Shown: positions 32,302 to 43,100 of the stretch, in pieces
How the letters are laid out: each line of letters starts with the position of its first letter
Position numbering within the stretch: position 1 is the stretch's first letter
Source: Magnaporthiopsis rhizophila
Lineage: Eukaryota; Ascomycota; Sordariomycetes; Magnaporthales; Magnaporthaceae
NCBI GenBank assembly: GCA_003049465.1
Contig: PYSS01000010.1
Coordinates: forward strand, 248,001-312,000
Direction: 5' to 3'
DNA length: 64,000 nucleotides
Notes under the pieces: generated by a model
Seen by the model: only the letters and a program-made list of their open reading frames with translations
The model's database searches: none
What the model was told of the DNA's origin: nothing
Translations under genes and position numbers: made by a program

Positions 32302-35022
32302 CTACAGCACCTCAACAATCGGCGTCTTCCACACCTGCCAGTTGTCCGAGGCGCGCGGGTTCCCAAACGGCAGCAGCGCCGCGACGCGCATCGCGTACCG
32401 GCCCGGCTTGATGCGCGAGCCGTCGGCCAGACGGCCGAGCCACAAGCCCTGAAACGGCACGTCGCGCGGGAGGTTGTGGACGGGGAAGGCCCACGTGTTG
32501 TTGACGTCCTGCTTGTCGCCGTCGACCACGTTCGGGTTCGGGCTGGTGCGGTAGTCGAAGCTGGTGGCCGCGCCTACGAACTTGCCCTTTCCCGGAACGG
32601 GCGGGTACGACCACTCACGCTCCTTGAAATCGGCCTCGAACAGGTCCCAGCGCAGCTCGCGCGTGCCGTAGCGCAGGATCGTGCGCAGCTTGGGGAAATC
32701 CTGGCTAGCCAGTGACGTGTTGAAGGTCCAGCGCCTGTGGGTCGCGATCGGCGTGTTGTTCAGCCCGGACACGATCTGCGGGTAGCCGTTTTGCGTGTAG
32801 TACATGTCCGGGATGCTGCGCTTGAGGTCGGCGGCCACGCCAAAGTAGGGCACTGACAGCTCGTCGCCGTTGCTGCCGCTGACGAGCACCTTGCCGCCGT
32901 ACACGGGCAGGCGGGCTTCTTCCCGGGGCGGCGGCGGCGCCTTGAAGTTGAACTGCGCCCGCTTCGTCTGGCCGGGACCCACGACGAAGCGGCCCTGCGG
33001 CAGGCTGACCTCGGGCCGGATCTTGATGGGCACCAGCTCGTCCAGCTCCTTGATGCGCGGCGCGAACGGCGCGTCCGAGACATCGGTCCACTGCGTCTCG
33101 AACCCGGCCGCGTCCTGCACTGAGAAGCGGTACTCGACGTCGACGGGGCCGTTGTTGGTGATTTCGACGCCGTGGTAGCGCGAAAAGTGCCGCGTGTCGT
33201 TGAGCGCGAGCTTGGCCGCCGGCACGGACATGCTGGTCGTGTAGTTGAGCACGGCCACGGCGTCCACCAGCCCCGTGCCGACCTGGATGGGTGGCGCCCA
33301 GAAGCCAAAGTCCTGGTTCTTGGAGTTGGTGAACTCGACTGTCCGCCCCGTGTTCATGATGCGCGCCTGCAGCTCCCGCGCGAAGCCGCGCCCGTGGACG
33401 CTGCGGCCGCCAAACTTGCTGATGTAGAGTGCAGCCACGCCCGCGATGTACGGCGTCGCCATGCTGGTGCCGCTGGCCTCGCGGAAGCGGTTGTTAGGGT
33501 ACGTGGACAGGATGCGGCCTCCAGGAGCGGCGATGTCGGGCTTGAGCGACAGGTCATAGTTCGGACCCCACGACGTGAAGATGGAGGGCTTGCCGCCGGC
33601 CGAGTTGTACATGCCGACGTAGTTCTGGTTGGGATCCAGCGAGAAGTCTGCCGTGACGTTGCCGCCTGCCAGGATGGTGTCGATGATGGCCTTGCCGGCC
33701 GTGTTGGTGATCATGCCCTTCCTGCTTTGGGCCCAGCCACTGCCAGAGAAGCTCGCGATCCTGCCGTCCTCCATGTACATGAGGACCCACTTGGCACCGC
33801 GCTTGTTCGCGTGGCCCTCCTTAATCATGTCGGTGCAGCCGCCGAGCCGGATAAGCGGGATCACGCCCGTCAGGTTCAGGGTCTCGGGCAGAGGCTGGCA
33901 GGTGTCGTTCACCACGCTCGAGTTGAGAGTGATGGGCACGATGGGGAGGCCGACAAGGGTCTGAGGAAACACCTCAAAGTCCGCGCGGTAGCCCAGTATG
34001 GTGCGGTTGGAGTGGCCGTCGAGGTTGAATGTGGCCGCCCAGCGGCGCCCACTAGCCATCTTGGCGTCGACGGACGCGACGGCGAGCACGTCGGGGGCGG
34101 ACGCGCCCGAGCTCATCTGCCAGGGTCCAAGCTGGCCGTCGTTGCTAGCAGCGATGACGACGACAAGGCCCTCGTCGACAAGGCGGCGCGACACCTCGGC
34201 CCACGCCGTCTCGGCCCAACCACCAGAGCTGCCGACGCTGGCCGAAATGATGTCGACGCCGTCCTCATAGGCCCTGAGGAATGCCTCAATGATGGTCTCC
34301 TCGTCGGTGCCGCCTTGAGCAAAGATCTTGTATGCGTACAGAGTGGCATCGGGAGCGACGCCTTGCAAGCGGTCGCTCTTGCCCGCAATAATGCCGGCGA
34401 CATGGGTGCCGTGGCCCTGCTGGTCCATGGGGTTTCCGTCCGGAATCTTGGGGTTGCCGGGGAAGGGCCAGTTGGTGTCGTCGCCGACGAAGTCGTAGCC
34501 ACCGGCAACCTTGCAGCCCTCGCCAAAGCAGCCGCCAAGGTTACGGTGGCTGTAGTCGACGCCTGTATCAACGACGGCGATCTTGGCGCCCTTGCCGAGG
34601 ATGCCTTCCTTGTGCAGTCGGTCGACGCCCGTCATGTCGTGGATGAAGTACTCGGGCGCCGCCGCGTCGTCGCTGTAGCTCCTGCCCTCGCCTACGGGCG
34701 GCAGCTCAATGCGGGTGGCATGCCAGGCACGCACGACGGCCGCCATGGACTGCAGGGAGTCGGTGTTGAGGCTGTCGGTCTCGACCGAGATGCCCTTGAA
34801 CACGGCCGAATTGAAGACCTTGGTGACACGGCAGCCAGGCCTCGACTCGATGTCCCGGATGACGCCGTCCTTGTCGGAGCCCTGGTCGAGCTCGACGATG
34901 AACTTCTTGGGCGCAATGTCGGCCTGGGCCGTCTCCTTGCCGTTGGCGTCGCGGCGGAAGGAGTGGGCGCTGGCGATGCCGCTCAGCGCGAGCAGCGCAG
35001 GGACGAAGCCTGTGATCCTCAT
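32302..35022 (-). CDS. Secreted subtilisin-like serine protease with protease-associated insertion
   Basis: A 906-aa single-exon S8 protease. Signal peptide about 1-19 (cleavage after GIASA), then an inhibitor I9-type propeptide (FIVELDQGSDKDG ...). The catalytic triad is D152 (AVVDTGVDYSH), H204 (GHGTHVAG) and S520 (SGTSMATP), with oxyanion Asn294 (AASNDG). The gap of over 300 residues between His and Ser holds a protease-associated domain (about 345-470), as in the Vpr/C5a-peptidase-like subgroup. About 350 residues follow the catalytic domain, with beta-sandwich, Fn3-like character (RFVVGPGQTKRAQFNF). Several N-glycosylation sites (NSS, NLT, NVT, NTS) are present. It should be exported, auto-processed and degrade extracellular protein. 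Start choice is fixed by the signal peptide. Its minus-strand start faces the ATP25 gene across 891 bp. Confidence 0.95.
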   Translation of the reverse strand: MRITGFVPALLALSGIASAHSFRRDANGKETAQADIAPKKFIVELDQGSDKDGVIRDIESRPGCRVTKVFNSAVFKGISVETDSLNTDSLQSMAAVVRAWHATRIELPPVGEGRSYSDDAAAPEYFIHDMTGVDRLHKEGILGKGAKIAVVDTGVDYSHRNLGGCFGEGCKVAGGYDFVGDDTNWPFPGNPKIPDGNPMDQQGHGTHVAGIIAGKSDRLQGVAPDATLYAYKIFAQGGTDEETIIEAFLRAYEDGVDIISASVGSSGGWAETAWAEVSRRLVDEGLVVVIAASNDGQLGPWQMSSGASAPDVLAVASVDAKMASGRRWAATFNLDGHSNRTILGYRADFEVFPQTLVGLPIVPITLNSSVVNDTCQPLPETLNLTGVIPLIRLGGCTDMIKEGHANKRGAKWVLMYMEDGRIASFSGSGWAQSRKGMITNTAGKAIIDTILAGGNVTADFSLDPNQNYVGMYNSAGGKPSIFTSWGPNYDLSLKPDIAAPGGRILSTYPNNRFREASGTSMATPYIAGVAALYISKFGGRSVHGRGFARELQARIMNTGRTVEFTNSKNQDFGFWAPPIQVGTGLVDAVAVLNYTTSMSVPAAKLALNDTRHFSRYHGVEITNNGPVDVEYRFSVQDAAGFETQWTDVSDAPFAPRIKELDELVPIKIRPEVSLPQGRFVVGPGQTKRAQFNFKAPPPPREEARLPVYGGKVLVSGSNGDELSVPYFGVAADLKRSIPDMYYTQNGYPQIVSGLNNTPIATHRRWTFNTSLASQDFPKLRTILRYGTRELRWDLFEADFKEREWSYPPVPGKGKFVGAATSFDYRTSPNPNVVDGDKQDVNNTWAFPVHNLPRDVPFQGLWLGRLADGSRIKPGRYAMRVAALLPFGNPRASDNWQVWKTPIVEVL

Positions 35023-35913
35023 CCTGTCTGTTTGGCGTGTCGGACTAGCTCTTCCGACAGACTCCTTCTGAGAGCCCTGAGGAGCATGGCTTCGACAGTC
35101 CTGCGCTCACTGGGCAATGCCATTTTTATATCCACTTCTCACGACGTTGCTTCCCCCTCTTCTCCAGCAAGAACAAGGGGAAGCTCGGACGTGGATGTCG
35201 ATGGGGCAATCTCGTATCCAAGATCACAAGGCGCAATTAGGCAGGTGGACGGGCCGTTGGTGGAGGTTTAACCCCTGCCGTTCTCGTAATATCCACGGCA
35301 CCTGCGGGCCTCTGCTGCCAGCGCATTCCCACCGCCAGCCTCGTCGAGAGCCAGTGTTGTGGCCCAACAGTGGAAATCTGGTGTAAATAGTCGATAGCCA
35401 AGCGCCTTGGCCGGGCTAGCATGCTTGCGAAGGATTGAAGGATCATGATACCTGATTCTCGCTTGACGGAGTCGGCTCCGGGGTGGATGGATGTCTTCAA
35501 CTTTTTTTTCCACCAGCAGATTTACCCATGGTTTGGGAATGGGGTGCGTATAGTCGCAGTCGGGCCAAAAAGCAACCCCTGGCCTGCATAAAAGGACCGT
35601 GCTGCCGAAGAAATGGACTTGAGAGATTGGGAAGAACTAAGAATAAGGCTGAGTAGAAGATCTTGTTTGAGCAAAAATACCACAGGCGCGAGAAGCTCTT
35701 ATGTGCTTCTTTTATCGAATTTGCAGTCCCAACCTGCCTGTTCAGTTTTCCACTTGAGCCTTTCAGGCGCTTGGAATGATGCAATTTTTGGAGCTCCTTT
35801 TAGCGTTGACCACTGTCGCCCCACTTTCGCAGCTTCTGCATCCAAGCTCCAGCAAAAGCTGAGATTTTTGAGGACGCTCCTTGCGACAGGGGCACGCCCA
35901 AACCAATTTGACC
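35023..35913. promoter_or_regulatory. Divergent promoter: protease / ATP25
   Basis: 891 bp between outward-reading genes. CATTTTTATATCC at about 35120 is a plausible TATA region for the protease, about 100 bp from its ATG. No gene is seen. Confidence 0.5.
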
Positions 35914-38061
35914 ATGGCTGCTCGCTCCTCACAAAGGTGCGCATCCAGCCTGGCCAGAGCGCCAACACTCATAAATCTTTTAGTCGTTGGGAAGCCGTCG
36001 CTGCGACCGTCAAGGACCCTCCTACAGTCTATCCCCGCCGCTGCCGCCGCCTCGAACTGCCCACGATTCTTCTCGACCAGCACCGAGAGCTCGCCCCTTC
36101 CCGCAACAAGTCCTAGCAGCAATGTGCCGAAGGCAGATGCGTCTTTGGAGGATGGCGAGCAAGATGGACTTCTAGAAAGAACAAATGAAGGATTGGCAGA
36201 GGAGCTAGAATCGACGGCCGACCACGTAGAGGGGGCGGGCGCCGCAGACACGCCCTGGTATCTCGACGTCGAGCCGCCGCGTCACCCCACTCTGATGCCA
36301 CACCAGGCGCCCCTGCCCGCGACACCCGAGGACTCGCCCGCCCTCACGGAACCGCTCATCAAGTTCGTGGGTGAGGAGCTCGGCCTCGACGACGTCAACC
36401 TGCTCGACCTGCGCTCGCTCGACCCACCCCCGGCCCTCGGTCCCAAGCTGATCATGCTGTTCGGCACGGCTCGCAGCGAGCGCCACCTGCACGTCTCGGC
36501 CGACCGTCTTGTGCGCTGGCTGCGGAAACACGGCGCCGCGGCCCACGCCGACGGTCTGCTGGGCCGCAATGAGCTCAAGATTAAGTTGCGCCGCCGCGCC
36601 CGTCGCGCCAAGCTCGTCGGCGACTCCTTCTTCGACAAGGGCGACGACGGCATTAGTACCGGCTGGATCTGCGTCAACCTCGGCACGCTCGGCTGGAACC
36701 TCGACCCCGCCGCTGAGACCACGCTGGTGGACGACCAGGGACGACCCAGCGGCTTCGGCCAGCCCATCTCCGGCACCACCATCGTGGTCCAGATGTTCAC
36801 CGAGGCCAAGCGTGAGGAGCTCGGTCTCGAGAGGCTGTGGGAAGGCGTGTTGAAGAAGAGCAACAGGGACAGGGAGGCCATCGAGGGTGCCGACAAGGAG
36901 CAAAGTGCTCTCAAGTCACCAACAAAGCCCCGAAGGCGGCGCCCGGACCAGTTCCCCGACTTTGACCCGTCACAGCCCCGCAGCTACAGCACGGCGGCCA
37001 GGAGGACGACGGATGATATGACCCTGGAAGAACTATTCAACACGGACCGTGCGGCTTTTTCCCATGAGGTGTCGTATAGTCCCCAGCGGAAACAAGAGCT
37101 CATGGACAAGATCAAGGCCTTCATCCGTGAGGCGCCAATCAGGGACGAACAATATGCGGCAAAGCTGTCCTCCCTTGTCAATCTTGCCGTCTCGGGCCTT
37201 CCGCCAGCCGACACTTGGTCCTTCCGGGCCTTCATTACGTCCAAAACGATGCAGACTCCGGTGGGCAGCGACGTCGCTTTTGCTGAGATGCGCCAGCTCG
37301 TGTCTGAGGCTCAGATGGTGGGCATCCCCATCGCCCGCGACGACGCCCTGCGCATCCTGCGCTCGTTGTTCGCAACGCCGGAAACCAAGAGTAAAGACGG
37401 CGATGCCAGCCCCACTCCAAGTCGACTGCACGAGCGTGCCGAGCTGGCGGCCGAACTGCTGCAGACGATGCACGAGCGCGGAATGCCCGTACTGGCAAAT
37501 GACGTCATAACATCCATGCAGCGCGGCCTCGCCGGGCCCGTGGCGCGCGACAAGTCGAAGCCTCGTACCGATAACACCCTCATCGACGGCCAGCAGCAGC
37601 AGGAAGGACCGTCGCCGAGGACGCCACGCGCGCTCCGCGACGGCCTCGAGGACCTGCGCGCCCTGAGCGGCCTGCCGTGCCCGCCCGAGGCGGACATCCA
37701 GGCCCTGATGGAGGCGCGGACCGCGGCGGGCGATATTGCGGGCTTCTGGGAGGCGTGGCGGCTGCCCGCACGCCACGGCGTGCCGCGCTCGCCCGACCTG
37801 TACTGGTGGCTGTTTCGGCACGCGGCTGAGCTGGGTCGCGCCGACGTCGCGCTAGAGGCGCTGCGCACCGCCGTGCCGCAGGCGCTGGCCGAGAAGCCCG
37901 AGCCCGTCAACCTCACTGGCACGCTGGGCCTCGCCGTCTGGGACTGCATGGCCGTGCTCGACCCCCGTGCCCGGCAGCGCCGCGCCCCGGAGATCGACGC
38001 CCATGACGAATACAGGCCTGATGGTGAGATATTGAGGTTGATGAGGATGTTGGCCTTGTGA
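35914..38061 (+). CDS. ATP25: ATPase synthesis protein 25, mitochondrial
   Basis: A 715-aa single-exon protein. The first ATG is at 35914 (MAARSSQRCASSLARA), starting an Arg/Ser-rich presequence for mitochondrial import. The N-terminal half contains a ribosome-silencing-factor-like (RsfS/Iojap) domain, seen in LLDLRSLDPPPALGPKLIMLFGTARSERHLHVSADRL-type sequence at about 173-215, followed by a basic helix (KIKLRRRARRAKL) and GWICVNLGTLGWN. The C-terminal half (about 365-715) is helical and corresponds to the M-domain that stabilises the mRNA for ATP synthase subunit 9 in yeast. The protein is cleaved in yeast between the two domains; the low-complexity stretch SPTKPRRRRPDQFPDFDPS is a likely linker. 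Length is slightly above the yeast protein. The identification rests on the order of these blocks. Confidence 0.92.
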   Translation: MAARSSQRCASSLARAPTLINLLVVGKPSLRPSRTLLQSIPAAAAASNCPRFFSTSTESSPLPATSPSSNVPKADASLEDGEQDGLLERTNEGLAEELESTADHVEGAGAADTPWYLDVEPPRHPTLMPHQAPLPATPEDSPALTEPLIKFVGEELGLDDVNLLDLRSLDPPPALGPKLIMLFGTARSERHLHVSADRLVRWLRKHGAAAHADGLLGRNELKIKLRRRARRAKLVGDSFFDKGDDGISTGWICVNLGTLGWNLDPAAETTLVDDQGRPSGFGQPISGTTIVVQMFTEAKREELGLERLWEGVLKKSNRDREAIEGADKEQSALKSPTKPRRRRPDQFPDFDPSQPRSYSTAARRTTDDMTLEELFNTDRAAFSHEVSYSPQRKQELMDKIKAFIREAPIRDEQYAAKLSSLVNLAVSGLPPADTWSFRAFITSKTMQTPVGSDVAFAEMRQLVSEAQMVGIPIARDDALRILRSLFATPETKSKDGDASPTPSRLHERAELAAELLQTMHERGMPVLANDVITSMQRGLAGPVARDKSKPRTDNTLIDGQQQQEGPSPRTPRALRDGLEDLRALSGLPCPPEADIQALMEARTAAGDIAGFWEAWRLPARHGVPRSPDLYWWLFRHAAELGRADVALEALRTAVPQALAEKPEPVNLTGTLGLAVWDCMAVLDPRARQRRAPEIDAHDEYRPDGEILRLMRMLAL

Positions 38062-38697
38062 GCAGTGTACGCTGGCAAAATACAATGACGCACAACGTGG
38101 ATGTACCATAAGCAAATGAATGAATGTAGAAAGGAGACCACGTGTGCCTGTCTGTATTGAGCAGCTCTACAATTATTGCATTCCATCAAGGACTGCTGAC
38201 GTACCTATTCTCCGAGCCGTATATACTCACCATGTCTTGAAACGCCGACACGGCCAAGACGCAAAAATGAGAGTGAGAGAGAGAGAGAGAGAGTGAAAGC
38301 GACCGCCAAAGGTCTGATATTTCTGACAGGATACCTCTCTAAAGAAATAAGTAGAGAAGGGGAAAAAAAAAAACCCAGAAACTTCCGATACCGTCGATGA
38401 AAACCTACCAACCCAAGCAAGCAAGATACGGATACAATGGACTCCCAACAGGCACACAAAGATAGACACGGCTTCGACCTTGTGGGACCAGGTAAGACCC
38501 TAAAGAGACATCTCCGGTCCCAGCGACAATAAAACTTCAAACGCTGGTGTGTAACTCTCCCTTCTGAACCCCTATCCTCGGGTCATGTCCCATACGAGGC
38601 TACAGCCAGGATCTGCTGCCTATGACGTAGAAAACATGTGGGAGGAGGATCGCGAGTCGGGGCAAAACCATGATGCCATAAAATGAACAACCATGGC
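38062..38697. other. Convergent 3' spacer with GA repeat
   Basis: 636 bp between converging ATP25 and PMP3-family genes. A GA dinucleotide microsatellite occupies about 38271-38294. No gene is seen. Confidence 0.55.
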
Positions 38698-39379
38698 CTA
38701 ATCGTGCGTCTGAATCTTGTTGTCACCAGCTACGACCTGCGCGTAGCTGGGCGGTGCGGCGGCGCCGTCGCTGGAGCCCTCTCCTGCGCCGCCCTGCTGC
38801 TGCTGCTGGTTCTGGCTGTTGTTGTTGTTGTTGTTGTTGTTGGTGCCGTACGACCTCTGGCCGCCGCCGCTGCTGTTGTTGTTATTGTCGCCCGAGGGCT
38901 TGGGCGCCCGCTGCGACTGGTACTGGGCGTTGTGCTGCTGCGGCGGGGGCCCGTGGACGAAGACGTAGGTGACGCGCTCGGCGTCCTGCGGCACGCTCTG
39001 GTACTCGTAGTCGGGCTCGGGATAGTTGGCGATGATGTACCATGCGTGGAGGAGGCCGGGGAGCTAGAGGGAGGTTAGCGGGGGTGTTTTCGTTATGTTG
39101 TCGCTGACTGGCTGGGAACGAGATTGAGGCGAGAGGAGGGGGATGACGTACGAAGCCTAGCATGCAGAGTAGGATGTTGATCAAGGAGTCGGCTGAGCAG
39201 ATGCCCCTCTTTACCCAGACTGTTACGCGTTCGATGTTAGCGGGCATGGACAGTAGGTGCGGCGCGAGCTTCGCCTGAATGAGCGAGCGGACAATGGCTG
39301 CCTAGAGCCGATTGGACTCACCTGGCAGTGGCGGGAAGAGGATGGCGAGCAGGCCGAGAAAAATGTCGGCGGAACACAT
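38698..39379 (-). CDS. PMP3/UPF0057-family membrane peptide with long Asn/Gln-rich tail
   Basis: Three exons, 39379-39322, 39219-39152 and 39063-38698 (introns 102 and 88 bp), make 163 aa. The first 60 residues are the whole PMP3/Rci2 proteolipid: MCSADIFLGLLAILFPPLP, then VWVKRGICSADSLINILLC, then MLGFLPGLLHAWYIIA, two membrane helices with a short turn. Each junction falls within the conserved core, so the splice model is firm. PMP3 proteins lie in the plasma membrane and affect membrane potential and salt tolerance. Yeast PMP3 is 55 aa; this one belongs to the longer SNA-type relatives, with about 100 extra residues rich in Asn, Gln, Gly and Ser (runs of four and eight Asn and a run of five Gln), ending in PPSYAQV, a PPxY motif that could recruit a Nedd4/Rsp5 ubiquitin ligase. 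Confidence 0.92.
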
Positions 39380-40136
39380 TGTCGCGGGTCGCAGAAGGGA
39401 ACAATAGGCGTTGTGATGTTTGTTAAGGGTTGCAAACCAAAACGGGCGCGAGGTGTCGGAGGAAGATGTTGGTGATGTTGTTTGGTCGAGTCTGCCTGGC
39501 AAATGGGGCGAACGTGAGGGGAGGAGGCAGCAGCGGCGGTCCCAGCCAGGCGACCAGCGAGGCGGAGTCTGGTTGCGTAATAGCGGAGATAAGACCTTGG
39601 ACGAGCCGGATCACGTGCCTGCTTATGCTTTGCCGGAGGATTCTTTCTTATCTATGTCTCTTTTTTCATTGTCTATAATCTCCACGTGTCTGTATCCTAT
39701 TCCTATCTACTCCGTTACCTCACTGCCCATTCTGTGTCTATTCTTACATTTCCAAATAGCCTGGCCGTGCGGTGTATATGCGGAGCGTGCCTCGTTCGGG
39801 TCCCCTATGGATTGTCGCGTGAGAGCCTAGGGTAGGGCGTGCTTTCGCAGACTCAAGAAGTATCTGCGAGAGGTTGTAAGTGACAAGAAATTCTAGGTTA
39901 TCAATTATATCCATTAGAAAGCAAAAAGTATCGAGTACCTATCTTGGGTGGGATAGTAACCAAAAGTATAACAAGCAAGTTTCCAAGTGTCTGTTGGAGC
40001 CGCTGGAGCTTACTCACCGCCTTTTTAATTCTGCCCATACAATTTCCTGCCGGCGGCCCTGTAGGTAGTCGCCTCAACTCAATCGCGCCTGCGACAACCG
40101 CTCCATCAAACGCCTCGACCGCAGCCCGTCGCGAAA
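39380..40136. promoter_or_regulatory. Divergent promoter: PMP3-type gene / PRP22
   Basis: 757 bp between outward-reading genes. AT-rich sequence lies between about 39880 and 40030 upstream of PRP22. No gene is seen. Confidence 0.5.
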
Positions 40137-43100
40137 ATGGAAGAACTGGAGGACCTGGAAGTCCTTTCCTTGGTGGTGCGAGTCGCCAAGGAAATGGACA
40201 ACCACATGGGCATAAACGACACCAACGCCGCAGAATATGTTATCCACCAAAGGCTACAATGCGACTCTCTCGAGGCCTTCAAGGCCAAGATGGCCGACGA
40301 TCCCCTGAGCGAAACTCTCCTCGAGAGTATAGACCGGCTGGTGGTCACAATGCATCCAAAGATGAAGAACCGCCAGCCAATCGCACCCGCACCGACCACG
40401 GGCCGCACACAGGAGCAGAAGGATCAGATCTTCAAAGGCCTGGCCGTGGCCGATCGAGAAGTGCCAACGCGAGCCGACGGCGGCGACGCCGAACCCGACG
40501 CCATCGACGATACCCTCGCCCTCTTGGAGAATCTGGAGGGCAAAGCCGTAAAGGAGAGGCAAAACAAGAAGCGCGAAAGGTCCCGCAGCCCCGACCACGA
40601 CGACCGCCACCGCAGGAAGGAGCGGCACCGATCCCGATCACCGCTGCGGTCGCCCCGTCGCGACGGGGGCGGTCACGGCCGGTCCGACCGCGAGCGCAGG
40701 GGCAGGAGAGAGCGCAAATACGACGAAGATTCCGACCTCGACGACACGCCGGTTCTCAACAAGATCTACGATGGCCAAGTCACGGGCGTCAAGGATTTTG
40801 GCATCTTTGTCATGCTCCATGGGGTTCGGGGCAAAGTCGACGGGCTGGTGCACGTATCGGCCCTTGCTGATCGGAGGCGGTTCAACCATCCATCAGATGT
40901 CGCTGACAGGGGCCAACAAGTCAAGGTCAAGGTCATCAAAATCGAGGGCAACAGGATAGGCCTTTCCATGAAGGATGTGGATCAGGACACAGGCCTGGAT
41001 CTTAATTCCGAGCCCGAGCCGGGCTTCCAGTCGGGTGCCAACACGGAGGCGCTGGGATCGAGGAACAGGTTGAGCAACGGGCTCATGCCGCCGGATTCGG
41101 GGCCCTCACTCGACAACATCAAGAACACACTGCCTGGCAAACGCCACAAGAAGCGCATGACATCGCCGGAGCGCTGGGAGATCCGCCAGATGATCGCGTC
41201 CGGAGTCGCAAAGGCGTCCGACTACCCGGAGCTGGAGGAGGAGTACAACAACACGCTGACGGGCGAGGGCCAGATGGAGCTGGAAGAGGACGTCGACATC
41301 GAGATCCGCGAGGAGGAGCCTCCGTTCCTGGCTGGCCAGACGAGGCAGTCGCTGGAGCTGTCGCCCATCAGGGTGGTCAAGGCGCCTGACGGGTCGTTGA
41401 ACCGCGCCGCCATGGCCGGCACGTCGCTGGCGAAGGAGCGCAGGGAGGTTCGCAAGCAGGAGGCCGAAGCCGCCAATGCTGCCGAGTCCAAGGTCGACCT
41501 GTCGGCGCAGTGGCAAGACCCGATGGCGGACCCGGAGAAGCGTAAGTTTGCGTCCGACATGCGCCGTGCTAATGCCCAGCCGCGGCGCGACGACGCGGTC
41601 CCCGAGTGGCGCCAGGCCATCCAGCCCAAGGACCAGTCGTTCGGCAAGCGCACCAACATGACCATCAAGCAGCAGCGCGAGTCGCTGCCCGTCTACGCCT
41701 TCCGCGAACAGCTCATCAAGGCCGTGCGGGAGAACCAGATCATGATCGTCGTCGGCGAGACGGGGTCCGGAAAGACCACGCAGCTGACCCAATACCTGGC
41801 CGAGGCCGGGTTCGCCAACGACGGCGTCATCGGGTGCACCCAGCCTCGGCGTGTGGCCGCCATGTCAGTGGCCAAGCGTGTGTCGGAGGAGGTCGGCTGC
41901 GAGCTGGGCCAGGAGGTGGGATACACGATCCGGTTCGAGGACCTCACGTCGCCCAAGACGAGGATAAAGTACATGACGGACGGCATGCTTCAGCGAGAGG
42001 TGGTCATCGACCCGGACCTGAGACGGTACTCGGTCATCATGCTGGACGAGGCCCACGAAAGGACCATCGCCACCGACGTCCTCTTTGCCCTGCTGAAAAA
42101 GGCCGTCAAGCGCCGCCCCGACCTGAAGATCATCGTCACGTCGGCGACGTTGGATGCCGACAAATTCTCGGCCTACTTTAACGAATGTCCCATCTTTACT
42201 ATTCCCGGCCGCACGTTCCCCGTCGAGATCTTGTACTCGAGGGAGCCCGAGAGCGACTATCTGGACGCCGCCCTAGTTACCGTCATGCAGATCCACCTTA
42301 CGGAGCCCCCAGGAGACATCCTGCTGTTCTTGACAGGACAGGAGGAGATCGACACGAGCTGCGAAATCCTGTACGAACGCATGAAGGCGCTGGGGCCTAA
42401 CGTGCCCGAGCTGATCATCCTGCCCGTCTACTCGGCCCTCCCTAACGAGACCCAGAGCCGAATTTTCGACCCAGCGCCGCCGGGGAGCCGAAAAGTCGTC
42501 ATTGCCACCAACATTGCCGAGACATCCATCACGATCGACCACATTTACTATGTCGTCGACCCGGGCTTTGTCAAGCAGAATGCCTACGACCCCAAGCTCG
42601 GCATGGACTCTCTGGTCGTCACGCCCATCTCGCAGGCCCAAGCCAACCAGCGGTCCGGCCGAGCCGGGCGGACGGGCCCCGGAAAGTGCTTCCGCCTCTA
42701 CACCGAAGCGGCGTTCCAGTCGGAAATGCTCCCGACCACGGTCCCCGAAATCCAAAGGCAAAATCTTTCCAACACGATTCTGCTCCTAAAGGCCATGGGA
42801 ATCAACGACCTGCTGCATTTCGACTTTATGGACCCGCCTCCCATCAACACCATGTTGACAGCGCTCGAGGAGCTGTACGCGCTCTCTGCTCTCGACGACG
42901 AAGGTCTCCTAACCCGGCTGGGCCGCAAGATGGCAGATTTTCCCATGGAGCCGTCGCTCGCCAAGGTGCTCATCGCGGCGGTGGACATGCAGTGCTCGGA
43001 CGAGATGCTCAGCATCGTGGCCATGCTCAACCTCTCCAACGTCTTTTACCGGCCCAAGGACAAGCAGCAGCAGGCGGACGCGAAGAAGGCAAAGTTCCAC

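Noticed and set aside
33172..35271. A 699-codon plus-strand open frame opposite the subtilase gene
   Set aside because: It is the antisense shadow of a high-GC3 gene. Its translation is Val/Arg/Gly/Asp-rich without any motif, while the minus strand encodes a complete protease with triad and signal peptide.
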